Positions 17,204-25,245 of a stretch of 64,000 nucleotides of DNA are shown here, in pieces; the stretch's first letter is position 1, and each line of letters starts with the position of its first letter. Source of the DNA: Alphaproteobacteria bacterium (GTDB lineage Bacteria > Pseudomonadota > Alphaproteobacteria > JAEULC01); NCBI GenBank assembly GCA_020846275.1, contig JADLEG010000145.1, forward strand, positions 1 to 64,000, in the 5' to 3' direction. Both the position numbers and the translations under genes were made by a program. Under the pieces are notes generated by a model that saw nothing but the letters and a program-made list of their open reading frames with translations, did no database searches and was not told the DNA's origin.

Positions 17204-17680
17204 TCAGCCCTTTCTCAGCTCTGCGGCGGCGGATTGGACCGCGCGCACGATCTTGTCGTAGCCGGTGCACCGGCAAAGGTTGCCGGCCAGCGCGAAGCGG
17301 ATTTCGGTCTCGCTGGGATCGGGATTGCGGTCTAGCAGCGCCTTGGCCGCGACCAGGAACCCGGGCGTACACACGCCGCACTGCAGCGCGGCGAACTCGA
17401 GGAACTTCTCCTGCAGCGGATGCAGCTTGTCGCCCGCCGCCAGCCCCTCGACCGTGCGGATATCGCGCCCCTCGGCTTCGGCGCCCAGCACGAGGCAGGA
17501 ACACACGACCCGGCCGTCCAGCATCACGCTGCAGGCGCCGCAATCGCCGGTGCTGCAGCCTTCCTTGCTGCCGGTAAGACCGAGGCGGTCGCGCAGCACG
17601 TCGAGCAGCGTCTCATCCACCTCGCACAGATAGGCGACCGCGTCGCCGTTGATGGTGGTCGAAACCCGGACCGTGGACAT
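17204..17680 (-). CDS. Molybdenum hydroxylase small subunit, two [2Fe-2S] clusters
   Basis: 158 residues. The plant-ferredoxin-like N-terminal domain has GCSTGDCGACSV plus a later Cys in VVCSC, binding one cluster. The C-terminal helical domain has QCGVCTPGF and NLCRCTGYDKIV, binding the second. It carries electrons from the Mo subunit to the FAD subunit. The ATG overlaps the TAA of the FAD-subunit gene (TAATG). It is of normal length and has no twin-arginine signal, so the complex is likely cytoplasmic. Confidence 0.95.
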   Translation of the reverse strand: MSTVRVSTTINGDAVAYLCEVDETLLDVLRDRLGLTGSKEGCSTGDCGACSVMLDGRVVCSCLVLGAEAEGRDIRTVEGLAAGDKLHPLQEKFLEFAALQCGVCTPGFLVAAKALLDRNPDPSETEIRFALAGNLCRCTGYDKIVRAVQSAAAELRKG

Positions 17681-18543
17681 TATTTGCTTCCCCCCGCGCG
17701 CTTCAATGCTGTCTCGGCCGCCCGCCGCGCCAGGACGCCTGCGACCTTGATACGGAATTCCTTGGTGCCGCGCTTGTCGTCGATCGGCCGGCACGCGGCC
17801 GAGGCGGCGGCCGCCAGGCGCTTCAGCGCCGCGGCATCCACCTTGGTGCCCACAAGCGCCGCGGCGGCCTCGGGCACCAGGATGACGCGCTCGGCGACCG
17901 CGCCCAGCGCGACCCGTGCCGCCGTGCAGACGCCCTTGCTGTCCAGCGTCAGGTTGACCCCGGCGCCCACAACGGCGATGTCCATCTCGGTGCGCGGAAT
18001 GAAGCGCAGATAGGCATCGCCCGATCGCGGCGCCCGCTTCGGCAGGATGATGGCCTCGACGATCTCGCCCTTCTTCAGGGAGGTCTTGCCCGGACCGACG
18101 GCGATCGACTCGACCGGCACGGTGCGCTTGCCCCGCGGTCCCGCGACGGCGGCCGAGGCTCCGGCCGCGACCAGGGCGGGTACGCTGTCGGCGGCGGGCG
18201 AGGCGTTGCACAGGTTGCCCGCCAGGGTGGCGCGCGACTGGATCTGGGTCGACCCGATCAGGTTGGCCGCCTCGACCACGCCCGGCCAGGCCTTGCGCAG
18301 CGCCTTGTTCGCGCCAAGCTCGGCGCCGGAAACGGCAGCCCCGATGCGGAAACCGCCGGACTTTGCCGCAATCGCCCGCATCGCGGGAATGCGCTTCACG
18401 TCGACGATGAGGTCCGGCGCGACGCGGTCGGTACGCATCTGGACCAGCAGATCGGTCCCCCCGGCCAGGACGCGGGCCTGGCCCGCCTTTCCGGCCAGCA
18501 GCTTGACGGCTGCGTTGATGGTTGTCGGTGCTTCGTATCGCAT
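17680..18543 (-). CDS. Molybdenum hydroxylase medium subunit, FAD-binding
   Basis: 287 residues of the CoxM/CutM type. The two FAD loops are ARVLAGGTDLLVQMR near residue 25 and ATLAGNLCNASPAADS near residue 105; the C-terminal CO-dehydrogenase flavoprotein domain follows. It passes electrons from the Fe-S subunit to NAD or another acceptor. I chose ATG 18543 because GAAAGGA lies close upstream; an in-frame reading to 18636 would overlap the presumed promoter. It is the first gene of the hydroxylase operon. A 19-bp inverted repeat (18647-18665) lies about 100 bases upstream. Confidence 0.93.
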   Translation of the reverse strand: MRYEAPTTINAAVKLLAGKAGQARVLAGGTDLLVQMRTDRVAPDLIVDVKRIPAMRAIAAKSGGFRIGAAVSGAELGANKALRKAWPGVVEAANLIGSTQIQSRATLAGNLCNASPAADSVPALVAAGASAAVAGPRGKRTVPVESIAVGPGKTSLKKGEIVEAIILPKRAPRSGDAYLRFIPRTEMDIAVVGAGVNLTLDSKGVCTAARVALGAVAERVILVPEAAAALVGTKVDAAALKRLAAAASAACRPIDDKRGTKEFRIKVAGVLARRAAETALKRAGGSK

Positions 18544-18646
18544 GATGGTCCTTTCAGAACGGCGCAGGGCCGCGTTCCGGGGGCGGAGATTAGCAGGTCG
18601 GTGGAAATCCTGCACCGGGATGGAAACGCAGGGCAATTTGGCGTGA

Positions 18647-18665
18647 ATTGTGCTTGATGCACAAT
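18647..18665. promoter_or_regulatory. Inverted repeat upstream of the molybdenum-hydroxylase operon
   Basis: ATTGTGC-TTGAT-GCACAAT is a perfect 7-bp inverted repeat with a 5-bp centre. It lies 104 bases before the FAD-subunit ATG and touches the stop codon of the upstream GMC gene. It could be an operator for the hydroxylase operon or a short transcript-end hairpin for GMC; the absence of a T-run on either strand favours the operator reading. Confidence 0.4.
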
Positions 18666-20296
18666 CATCCGTGGTCCGCGCTGATCAGCGCGGCGCCCAT
18701 CTCGCCGACCATCATAGCCGGGGCGTTGGTATTTCCCGAGGTCACGGTGGGGAAGATCGAGGCGTCGACCACCCGGAGGCCCGCGAGCCCGTGGACCCTG
18801 AGGCGCGAATCGACGGTCGCCGTCGCCGGATCGGGCCCCATCCGGCAGGTGCTGACCGGATGAAACACGGAATAGCTGCGCGCGCGGATATCCGCGATCA
18901 GCTCGGCATCCGACTCGATGACGGGGCCCGGCTTCAGCTCCTCGTCGATCAGCGCCGCCATCGTGGGGGTGCGCGCCAGGCGGCGCAGGAAGCGTGCGCC
19001 GACCAACAACTGCTCGATATCGTGGTTGGTCGACAGGTAGTTCGGCTGGATCGCGGGCGCGGCGTGCGGATCGTCGCAGGTGATCCGGACCTCGCCGCGG
19101 CTCGTCGGCCGGCAGGGCGATACGCTGGTGTTGAACCCCGGGAAGGGATCCGGGCTCATCAGCGCCCGGACTCCGGGGGGCGTCCGCTCATAGGTCAGCG
19201 GCGAGAAATAAAGCTGGATATCCGGCCGTGGCGAATTGGGGCCCGCGCGGAAGAACCCGCCCCCCTGGTTGACGCTGAGCGCCAGCGGCCCCCGGCGTGA
19301 CAGCACGTAGCGCAGACCGGCCCTGATCCGGCCGGCCCAGGGGCGCAACTCGTCGTTCAGGCTGGGGCGCCGCGAGCGGTAGATGTGGTCGAGGCAGAGG
19401 TGGTCCTGCAGATGCCGGCCCACCGCCGGGCTGTCGTGATGGACCGCGATGCCGAGGGGCTGCAAGACCGCGGCCGGGCCGACCCCCGACAGTTGCAGGA
19501 GCTGGGGCGAGTTGATCGCGCCGCCCGACAGGATCACCTCGCGACCCGCGCGGACCTCGGTCGCGACGCCGGCCCGTTCGAAGGCGACCCCGACCGCCCT
19601 GCGGCCCTCGAACACGATGCGGGTGGCGAGCGCGCCGGTTTCGATCCGCAGGTTGGCTCGGCGGCGGGCGGGCCACAGATAGGCCCGCGCGGAGGAGTGG
19701 CGCAGGCCGTCGCGGGTGTTGATCTGATAGATGCCCACGCCCTCGATGCTCGCCCCGTTGAGATCGGGATTGAAGGCGAGCCCCGCTTCCTGCCCGGCCT
19801 TTACATAAAGATGGGTCAGGGGATGCACGGCGGCGGCGATGTCGGTTACATGCAGCGGCCCGCCCGCGCCGTGGTGGGGGCCGTCGCCCAGCGCGTGGTC
19901 CTCCATCCGCTTGTACATCGCCAGCACGTGCTTCCAGCCCCAGCCGGGATTGCCCATCGCCTCCCAGTCGTCGAAATCGCCGGGATGGCCGCGCGAATAG
20001 ACCATGGCGTTGATCGAGCTCGATCCGCCCAAGACCTTGCCGCGCGGGAAGTAGTTCGTCCGGCCGCCGAAGCCGGGAATCGGCTCGCTGCGGTACATCC
20101 AGTTGACCCGGCTGTCATAGAACGTCTTGCCATAGCCGATCGGCAGCTGGATCCAGAAGCGGCGGTCCGACGGCCCGGCTTCGAGCAGCAGGACGCTATA
20201 TCGTCCGCTTTCGCTCAGCCGGTTGGCCAGCACGCAACCGGCCGAGCCGCCGCCGACGATGATGAAGTCGTATCGGGCTTCACGGCCGGGCGGCAT
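18665..20296 (-). CDS. GMC family oxidoreductase (choline-dehydrogenase-like)
   Basis: 543 residues. FIIVGGGSAGCVLANRLSE is the FAD dinucleotide-binding loop; PRGKVLGGSSSINAMVYSRG and GAINSPQLLQLSGVGP are the two GMC signatures. The active-site His lies in FHPVSTCRMGPD, and the C-terminal region has TSGNTNAPAMMVGE. It oxidises a primary or secondary alcohol. The frame starts at an ATG close to the FAD loop. It lies between the MocR-type regulator and the molybdenum hydroxylase; a box resembling one in the regulator's own promoter lies about 100 bases upstream, so it may be in that regulon. Alcohol substrate unknown. Confidence 0.92.
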   Translation of the reverse strand: MPPGREARYDFIIVGGGSAGCVLANRLSESGRYSVLLLEAGPSDRRFWIQLPIGYGKTFYDSRVNWMYRSEPIPGFGGRTNYFPRGKVLGGSSSINAMVYSRGHPGDFDDWEAMGNPGWGWKHVLAMYKRMEDHALGDGPHHGAGGPLHVTDIAAAVHPLTHLYVKAGQEAGLAFNPDLNGASIEGVGIYQINTRDGLRHSSARAYLWPARRRANLRIETGALATRIVFEGRRAVGVAFERAGVATEVRAGREVILSGGAINSPQLLQLSGVGPAAVLQPLGIAVHHDSPAVGRHLQDHLCLDHIYRSRRPSLNDELRPWAGRIRAGLRYVLSRRGPLALSVNQGGGFFRAGPNSPRPDIQLYFSPLTYERTPPGVRALMSPDPFPGFNTSVSPCRPTSRGEVRITCDDPHAAPAIQPNYLSTNHDIEQLLVGARFLRRLARTPTMAALIDEELKPGPVIESDAELIADIRARSYSVFHPVSTCRMGPDPATATVDSRLRVHGLAGLRVVDASIFPTVTSGNTNAPAMMVGEMGAALISADHG

Positions 20297-20383
20297 GGCG
20301 GTCTCGCAGGGAAGCGGCGCACGAGGCGGTCGGGGGCGGCATCGACAGGGGCAATGCTAGGGGAGGATCGGTCGGATGCTCAG

Positions 20384-20410
20384 GTCCACTCTGGACAATC
20401 AGGCAGACCA
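20384..20410. promoter_or_regulatory. Candidate MocR-type operator upstream of the GMC gene
   Basis: GTCCA-CTC-TGGAC (20384-20396) is an inverted repeat. On the minus strand 20410-20393 reads TGGTCTGCCTGATTGTCC, which matches 13 of 18 positions of TGGTCTGGCCAATTATCG at 21965-21982 in the regulator's own divergent promoter. The site lies about 90-115 bases before the GMC start, between it and the regulator gene. Confidence 0.4.
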
Positions 20411-20421
20411 TTGCCCCGGGC

Positions 20422-21939
20422 TCATGCCCGCGCCCGCCGGCGGACGGGCGCGCCGCGCGCGGCGCATTCCGCCAGGACCTCGGCCAGGGCCGCGACGCCG
20501 CTGGTGATCTGCCGCGGCGAGACGCCGCTGAAGCCCAGCACAAGCCCCTCGACATCGACGGGGGTGATGCAGAACCGGCTGATCGGCGCCACGGTGAGCC
20601 CCCGGGCCGCCGCCGCGGCCGAGACCTCGGCGCCGACGAGCCCGCCCCGCAAGAGCCCGATCGTATGGAGGCCGGTGCTTGTGGGCTGGATGTCGAGCCA
20701 GTCCGAAAGCTGCTGGCGGCCGGCATCGAACAGTATCTGGTACTTCTCGGCATAGAGCTTGCGCATGCGCCTGATATGCGTGGCGAACAGTCCCTCGTCG
20801 ATGAAGTCCGAGACGATCGCCTGCAGGCTGGTCGGCACGCCGGGCGAGAATGCCTCGAGCGCGGTCTCGAACATCGGCACCAGCGCCGGCGGCGCCAGCA
20901 GAAACCCCAGCCGCAGCGACGGGAACAGCGACTTGCTGAACGTGCCGACGTAGATTACGCGACCGGTCGAATCGATGCCCTTGAGGGTCGGCAGCGGACG
21001 CCCGACGAAGCAGAACTCGCCGTCCCAATCGTCCTCGACGATCCAGGCCGAGGCGGCCGTGGCGGCCTGCAGCAGCGCGAAGCGCCGCTCCAGGCTCATC
21101 TTCGACCCCAGCGGCTGCTGGTGCGAGGGCGTGACGAAGGCGGCGCGGAATGCCGGCGCCAGTTCCAGCCCGCGCGCCACGACCAGGCCGTCGCCGTCGA
21201 CCGGAACCGGCACCAGTTCGGCCCCGTAGAGGATGAAGCTGTTGCGTGCCCCCATCGCGCCGGGGTTTTCGAACCAGATGCGATCGCCCGGATCGATCAG
21301 CGTGGAGGCGACCATTTGGAATGCCTGCTGCGCGCCGGCGACGACGAAGATCTGCTGCCAGTCGCAGGCGATGCCGCGATTGGCGCGCAGATGGGCCGCG
21401 ATGGCCTGGCGCAGCGGCCGGTAGCCCTGTACCTCGCCATAGCCCAGCACGCCGTAGCGCGGGCTGCGCCAATGCTTGGCGGCGATGCGCGCCCATTGCG
21501 CCATCGGAAACGCGTCGAAGGCCGGCATCGCGGTCGTGAACGCGCGCGGCAGGTGCGGCAGGCGATGGACGAAGCGGCTGGTCGCCGCCGACATCAGCCG
21601 CGCGACATGCACCTGCTTGACCGTCGTCACGCGCGCATCGCCGACCGGGCCGATCGGCCGCTCCATGCTAAGCGCCTGGCTGACGAAGGTGCCGGCGCCG
21701 GTGCGCGACTGCAGCAGCCCCTCGGAGGTCAGCTGCTCGAACGTGTCGATGACGGTGGCGCGAGCGATGCCCAGGTCGTTGGCAAGGGTCCGCGTCGCCG
21801 GCAGGCGCTCGCCGGCCTTCAGCGCACCGCCGAGGATCAAGTCGCGCAGCGCCGAGGAAAGCTGTGCGCCGATCGCGCGCGAGGACGTGCGATCGATGGT
21901 GATGGATTGCAGCAGCGCCCCGCCCGCGCGCTTGACCAT
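20422..21939 (-). CDS. MocR/PdxR-type transcriptional regulator (GntR wHTH plus aminotransferase-like domain)
   Basis: 505 residues. Residues about 15-85 form a GntR winged helix-turn-helix ([24 protein letters not shown]). Residues about 130-490 form a fold-type-I aminotransferase domain with [10 protein letters not shown] and [17 protein letters not shown], where Lys336 would bind PLP. Such proteins sense an amino compound or PLP itself and usually activate a divergent gene. Here the divergent gene is an enolase-superfamily dehydratase and the downstream gene is a GMC oxidoreductase. A promoter (TTGTAT-16-TATGAT) and an inverted-repeat operator lie in the 140-base divergent region. Confidence 0.92.
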   Translation of the reverse strand: MVKRAGGALLQSITIDRTSSRAIGAQLSSALRDLILGGALKAGERLPATRTLANDLGIARATVIDTFEQLTSEGLLQSRTGAGTFVSQALSMERPIGPVGDARVTTVKQVHVARLMSAATSRFVHRLPHLPRAFTTAMPAFDAFPMAQWARIAAKHWRSPRYGVLGYGEVQGYRPLRQAIAAHLRANRGIACDWQQIFVVAGAQQAFQMVASTLIDPGDRIWFENPGAMGARNSFILYGAELVPVPVDGDGLVVARGLELAPAFRAAFVTPSHQQPLGSKMSLERRFALLQAATAASAWIVEDDWDGEFCFVGRPLPTLKGIDSTGRVIYVGTFSKSLFPSLRLGFLLAPPALVPMFETALEAFSPGVPTSLQAIVSDFIDEGLFATHIRRMRKLYAEKYQILFDAGRQQLSDWLDIQPTSTGLHTIGLLRGGLVGAEVSAAAAARGLTVAPISRFCITPVDVEGLVLGFSGVSPRQITSGVAALAEVLAECAARGAPVRRRARA

Positions 21940-21964
21940 GGGATCCTCGACCCGCCGGTGAAAG

Positions 21965-22006
21965 TGGTCTGGCCAATTATCGAGAATGGATCATATCGGC
22001 CGACCA
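21965..22006. promoter_or_regulatory. Inverted-repeat operator in the MocR/enolase divergent region
   Basis: The left arm TGGTCTGGCC (21965-21974) and the right arm GGCCGACCA (21998-22006) are inverted copies apart from one bulged T, separated by 23 A+T-rich bases. The half-sites are about three helical turns apart, as expected for a dimeric MocR regulator. The right arm falls between the -35 and -10 of the regulator's own promoter. Confidence 0.48.
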
Positions 22007-22017
22007 TTTCCATACAA
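21990..22017 (-). promoter_or_regulatory. Promoter of the MocR-type regulator gene
   Basis: On the minus strand TTGTAT (22012-22017), a 16-base spacer and TATGAT (21990-21995) form a plausible sigma-70 promoter, with a 5/6 match at -10 and a 3/6 match at -35. The transcript would start near 21983, about 45 bases before the regulator ATG. It overlaps the inverted-repeat operator, which is consistent with autoregulation. Confidence 0.42.
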
Positions 22018-22079
22018 ATATTCCATGGCAGATGGTCCCGCCCGCGCGCGCCGCCAACCGGACAAGGAACCGCCCGCCG

Positions 22080-23183
22080 ATGAAGGTCGCCAAACTGGAG
22101 ACGTTCACCAACCGCTTCGTCGGCTTCGTGCGCGTCACGGCCGACGACGGCAGCATGGGCTGGGGGCAGGTGTCGCCCTACAACGCGGACATCACCTGCC
22201 AGGTCTTCCATCGCCAGATAGCGCCCTGGGCGCTTGGCCGGGACGCGCTGGACATCGAGGCGCTGGTTTCGACCATCCCCGAGCGCGAGCACAAGTTTCC
22301 CGGCTCCTATCTGATGCGGGCGCTGACCGGCCTGGACACCGGCCTGTGGGACCTCCGCGGCAAGCTGGAAGGCAAGAGCGTCTGCGAATTGCTGGGCGGC
22401 CGGCCGCGTCCGTTTCCAGTCTATGCATCGAGCATGAAGCGCGGCGAGATCACGCCCAGGGACGAGGCGGAGCGGTTCGCCCGGCTGCGCGACCGGCACG
22501 GCTACGACGCGTTCAAGTTCCGCGTCGGCAAGGAATGCGGCCACGACGCCGACGAATGGCCGGGCCGGACCGAGGAGATCGTGCCGCTGATCCGCAAGAC
22601 GCTGGGCGACAAGGCCCGGCTGCTGGTCGACGCCAACAGCGCCTATACGGCGCCCAAGGCCATCAGCGTCGGCAGGATGCTGCAGGACAACGGCATCTGC
22701 CATTTCGAGGAACCCTGCCCCTACTGGGAATACCATTGGACCAAGCAGGTCGCCGAGGCGCTGGACCTGGACGTGACGGGCGGCGAGCAGGATTGCGACC
22801 TGGCGCTGTGGCGCTTCATGATCGACATGCGCGCGGTCGATGTGGTGCAGCCGGACATCTGCTATCTCGGCGGGATCAACCGCACGATGAAGGTGGTGGC
22901 GATGGCGCGGGCCGCCGGCTTGCCGGTCACGCCGCATTCTGCCAACCAATCCATGGTGACGGTGTTCACGCTGCATCTGATGGGCGCGATCGCCAACGCC
23001 GGGCCCTATGTCGAGTTCTCGATCGAGGGCGCCGACTACTATCCCTGGGACAGCAAGCTCTACGCGCCCGCCCTGGTCGCGCGCGACGGCCGCGTCCAGA
23101 TTCCCGAGGGACCGGGCTGGGGGGTGGAGGTCGACAAGGCATGGCTGGAAGCCGCGACCTACCAGAAATCCGAGCAGGCGTAG
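22080..23183 (+). CDS. Mandelate racemase/muconate lactonizing (enolase) superfamily enzyme, sugar-acid dehydratase-like
   Basis: 367 residues. The barrel shows Lys146-Phe-Arg148 in FKFRVG on the second strand, Asp184 in VDANSAY, Glu210/Glu211 in HFEEP, Glu236 in GGEQD as metal ligands, Asp259 in [11 protein letters not shown], and His286 in TPHSANQ. The Asp/His dyad is that of the mandelate-racemase subgroup, so a proton is abstracted next to a carboxylate and water is probably eliminated from a sugar acid. The usual KxK is KxR here. AAGGA precedes ATG 22080; a longer in-frame start at 22032 is less likely. It is divergent from the MocR regulator and convergent with lysR. Confidence 0.88.
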   Translation: MKVAKLETFTNRFVGFVRVTADDGSMGWGQVSPYNADITCQVFHRQIAPWALGRDALDIEALVSTIPEREHKFPGSYLMRALTGLDTGLWDLRGKLEGKSVCELLGGRPRPFPVYASSMKRGEITPRDEAERFARLRDRHGYDAFKFRVGKECGHDADEWPGRTEEIVPLIRKTLGDKARLLVDANSAYTAPKAISVGRMLQDNGICHFEEPCPYWEYHWTKQVAEALDLDVTGGEQDCDLALWRFMIDMRAVDVVQPDICYLGGINRTMKVVAMARAAGLPVTPHSANQSMVTVFTLHLMGAIANAGPYVEFSIEGADYYPWDSKLYAPALVARDGRVQIPEGPGWGVEVDKAWLEAATYQKSEQA

Positions 23184-23198
23184 CAGCGCCCCGCTGCT
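23182..23198. terminator. Bidirectional hairpin between convergent enolase and lysR genes
   Basis: AGCAGCG-CCC-CGCTGCT is a perfect 7-bp stem with a 3-base loop, extendable to GTAGCAGCG/CGCTGCT(C)TAC. It fills the 15-base gap between the two convergent genes and overlaps the plus-strand stop codon. There is no T-run, so termination may rely on the stem or on Rho. Confidence 0.5.
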
Positions 23199-24122
23199 CT
23201 ACTGCGCCGCCAGCGCCGGCCGCTGGCGCAGTTCCGCCACCTCGCCCTTCAGCCACTCGATGAAGTTGCGCACCTTGGCCTGGGCGCCTGCCGCCTCGGA
23301 ATAGACCAAGTAGTAGGCCTGGCCGGTGGTGAGCGGCGTGTGGAACAGCGGCACGAGCCTGCCCTGCTCCACATCGTCGTGGATGAACATGGTCTGCGCC
23401 ATTGCGACGCCCAGCCCGTCCGCCGCGCCTTGGTAGACCAGGCCGGAATACTCCAGCTTCAATCCGCTCTCGGGATCGACCTTCGTCGCTCCGACGAGGT
23501 CGAGCCAGGACTTCCAGTCGTCGGGCCGGCGCAGCGCGTGCAGCAGCAGGAACTGCTCCAGGTCGTCCGGCGCGCTTACCGTATGGCCGGCGATCAGTCC
23601 GGGGCTGCCGACCGGCACCAGTTCCTCGAAGAACAGCGGCTCGCAGATCAGGTTCGGCCAGTCGCCGTTACCGATCCAGACGGCGATGTCCAGTTCGACA
23701 TCCGGGTCGTTGGGGCGCGACGAGGTATAGGTGTCGACCTGGAGCTGCAAGTCGGGGAAGCGCTGCTTGAAGCGCGCCAGGCGCGGTACCAGCAGCCGCA
23801 TCGCAAAGGTCGGCAGCACCCCGATGCGCAGCATGCCGCGGTCGGGGTGGGCGTCGAAATTCGCCAGGGTCGCCGCCTGGAGCTGGTCGAACAGCACCTG
23901 CAGCCGGGCCGCGTAGGCGGCCCCCTTCTTGGTCAGGATGACCTGCTGGTGCTTGTGCTCGAACAGCTTGGCGTCGAGGAACTCCTCCAGCTTGGCGACC
24001 TGGCGGCTGATGGCGCCGTGCGTGACGGCAAGCTCTTGCGCGGCACGCGAGAGATTCTGGTGCCGCGCCGCCGCCTCGAAGGCGCGCAGCGAATTCAACG
24101 GAGGCAGTCTACGACCCGGCAT
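23199..24122 (-). CDS. LysR family transcriptional regulator (GcvA-like)
   Basis: 307 residues. The N-terminal helix-turn-helix reads LNSLRAFEAAARHQNLSRAA then VTHGAISRQVAKLEEFL, the form found in GcvA-type LysR proteins. The effector domain begins at LRIGVLPTFAMRLLVPRLARF. I chose ATG 24122, which gives the usual short lead before the helix-turn-helix; the in-frame reading to 24203 adds an atypical basic tail. It may regulate the D-2-hydroxyacid dehydrogenase/aldolase genes just upstream on the same strand, or the convergent enolase gene. An A+T-rich patch with AAGT-N4-ACTT lies 90-100 bases upstream of the start. Confidence 0.9.
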   Translation of the reverse strand: MPGRRLPPLNSLRAFEAAARHQNLSRAAQELAVTHGAISRQVAKLEEFLDAKLFEHKHQQVILTKKGAAYAARLQVLFDQLQAATLANFDAHPDRGMLRIGVLPTFAMRLLVPRLARFKQRFPDLQLQVDTYTSSRPNDPDVELDIAVWIGNGDWPNLICEPLFFEELVPVGSPGLIAGHTVSAPDDLEQFLLLHALRRPDDWKSWLDLVGATKVDPESGLKLEYSGLVYQGAADGLGVAMAQTMFIHDDVEQGRLVPLFHTPLTTGQAYYLVYSEAAGAQAKVRNFIEWLKGEVAELRQRPALAAQ

Positions 24123-24203
24123 GCGGTGTGCTCGCTCGCGACCTCGACCGGTCCGCCATTGCGGAAGGTCCCGGTAATCTAGGACGGTTCGACCCACATG
24201 CAA

Positions 24204-24236
24204 ATCCGATAAGTATTAACTTTTCAATTGGTTAGC
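24204..24236 (-). promoter_or_regulatory. A+T-rich region upstream of lysR with a short palindrome
   Basis: This patch is rich in A and T, unlike its surroundings, and contains AAGT-ATTA-ACTT (24211-24222) and TTGAAA on the minus strand (24223-24228). It fits a lysR promoter with an autoregulatory LysR-type site, but I could not define a convincing -10. Confidence 0.3.
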
Positions 24237-24259
24237 ACGGCGGGCTGCGATGCGCCAGG

Positions 24260-25231
24260 CTAGCTTCCGGCCGGCTCCATGACCCGCACCGGTTTGCCGT
24301 CCAGGAACGCCAGCGCGTTCTCGACGCTCTGCCGGTAGAACTCCTGGAACGTCTCCGTGGTGCCGTAGCCGAGATGCGGGGTCAGCACGGTGTTCGGGAG
24401 GCTCCGCAGCGGATGATCGGCCGGCAGCGGCTCCTGGTCGAAAACGTCCAGCCCGGCGACCAGGCGGCCCGTGCGCAACGCGTCCAGCAGCGCCTTCTCG
24501 TCGATCAGCGGTCCGCGCGAGGAGTTGACCAGCACGGCGCCGGGCTTCATCTGCTTCAGGTCGGCGGCGCCGATGATCCCGCGCGTGCGGTCCGACAGGA
24601 CCAAGTGCAGCGTCACAACATCCGCTTGCGCCAGCAGCACGTCCTTGGACACGAGCGTGGCCTCGGCGGCGCGGGCGGATTCCTCGGTAAGGTTCTGGCT
24701 CCACGCGATCACGCGCATGTCGAGCGCCCGGGCGTAGCGCGCCATCAGCCGGCCGATGCGACCGAGCCCGATGATGCCGAGGGTCTTGCCGGCCAGGTCG
24801 AAGCCGGCCTCGACGCCCTCTTGGAACCGTCCGGCGCGGATGGATGCATCGCCGGCGGCAATGCGACGGACAGCCGCCAGCATCAGGCCAAGCGTCAATT
24901 CGGCCGTGTTCGTGCCCGACCGCCCGCCGCCCGTATAGCATACGGTGATCCCGCGCGACATCATCGCCGCGGTGTCGATCGACGCCGCGCGCGCGCCGGT
25001 CAGGCCGAACATCTTCAGCTTTGGCAGGCGCTGCACCAGCGCGGCCGGGAACGCCGTACGCTCGCGCATCACCAGGATAATGTCGAAATCCGCCAGCCGC
25101 GCAGCCAAGGCGTCCATTCCCTTGATGGCGGCCGGGAAGAACTCGACCGAGGCGCGCCGCTCCAGCTCACTCCAGTCCGCGCTCGCCCGGGCCAGGTTCT
25201 GCCAATCGTCGAGGACCGCTACCTTCGTCAT
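24260..25231 (-). CDS. D-2-hydroxyacid dehydrogenase family protein
   Basis: 323 residues. The NAD-binding loop is GIIGLGRIGRLMARYARAL. The catalytic triad is visible as Arg in NSSRGPLIDE, Glu in DVFDQEPLP and His in TPHLGYGTTE. It should interconvert a 2-keto acid and a D-2-hydroxyacid with NAD(P). GGGAAGG lies five bases before ATG 25229-25231. An upstream in-frame ATG at 25249 overlaps the aldolase stop by four bases (ATGA), so either start is possible. Downstream of an HpcH-type aldolase, it may reduce or oxidise the aldolase's keto-acid partner. Confidence 0.9.
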   Translation of the reverse strand: MTKVAVLDDWQNLARASADWSELERRASVEFFPAAIKGMDALAARLADFDIILVMRERTAFPAALVQRLPKLKMFGLTGARAASIDTAAMMSRGITVCYTGGGRSGTNTAELTLGLMLAAVRRIAAGDASIRAGRFQEGVEAGFDLAGKTLGIIGLGRIGRLMARYARALDMRVIAWSQNLTEESARAAEATLVSKDVLLAQADVVTLHLVLSDRTRGIIGAADLKQMKPGAVLVNSSRGPLIDEKALLDALRTGRLVAGLDVFDQEPLPADHPLRSLPNTVLTPHLGYGTTETFQEFYRQSVENALAFLDGKPVRVMEPAGS

Positions 25232-25245
25232 CGCACCTTCCCGCT

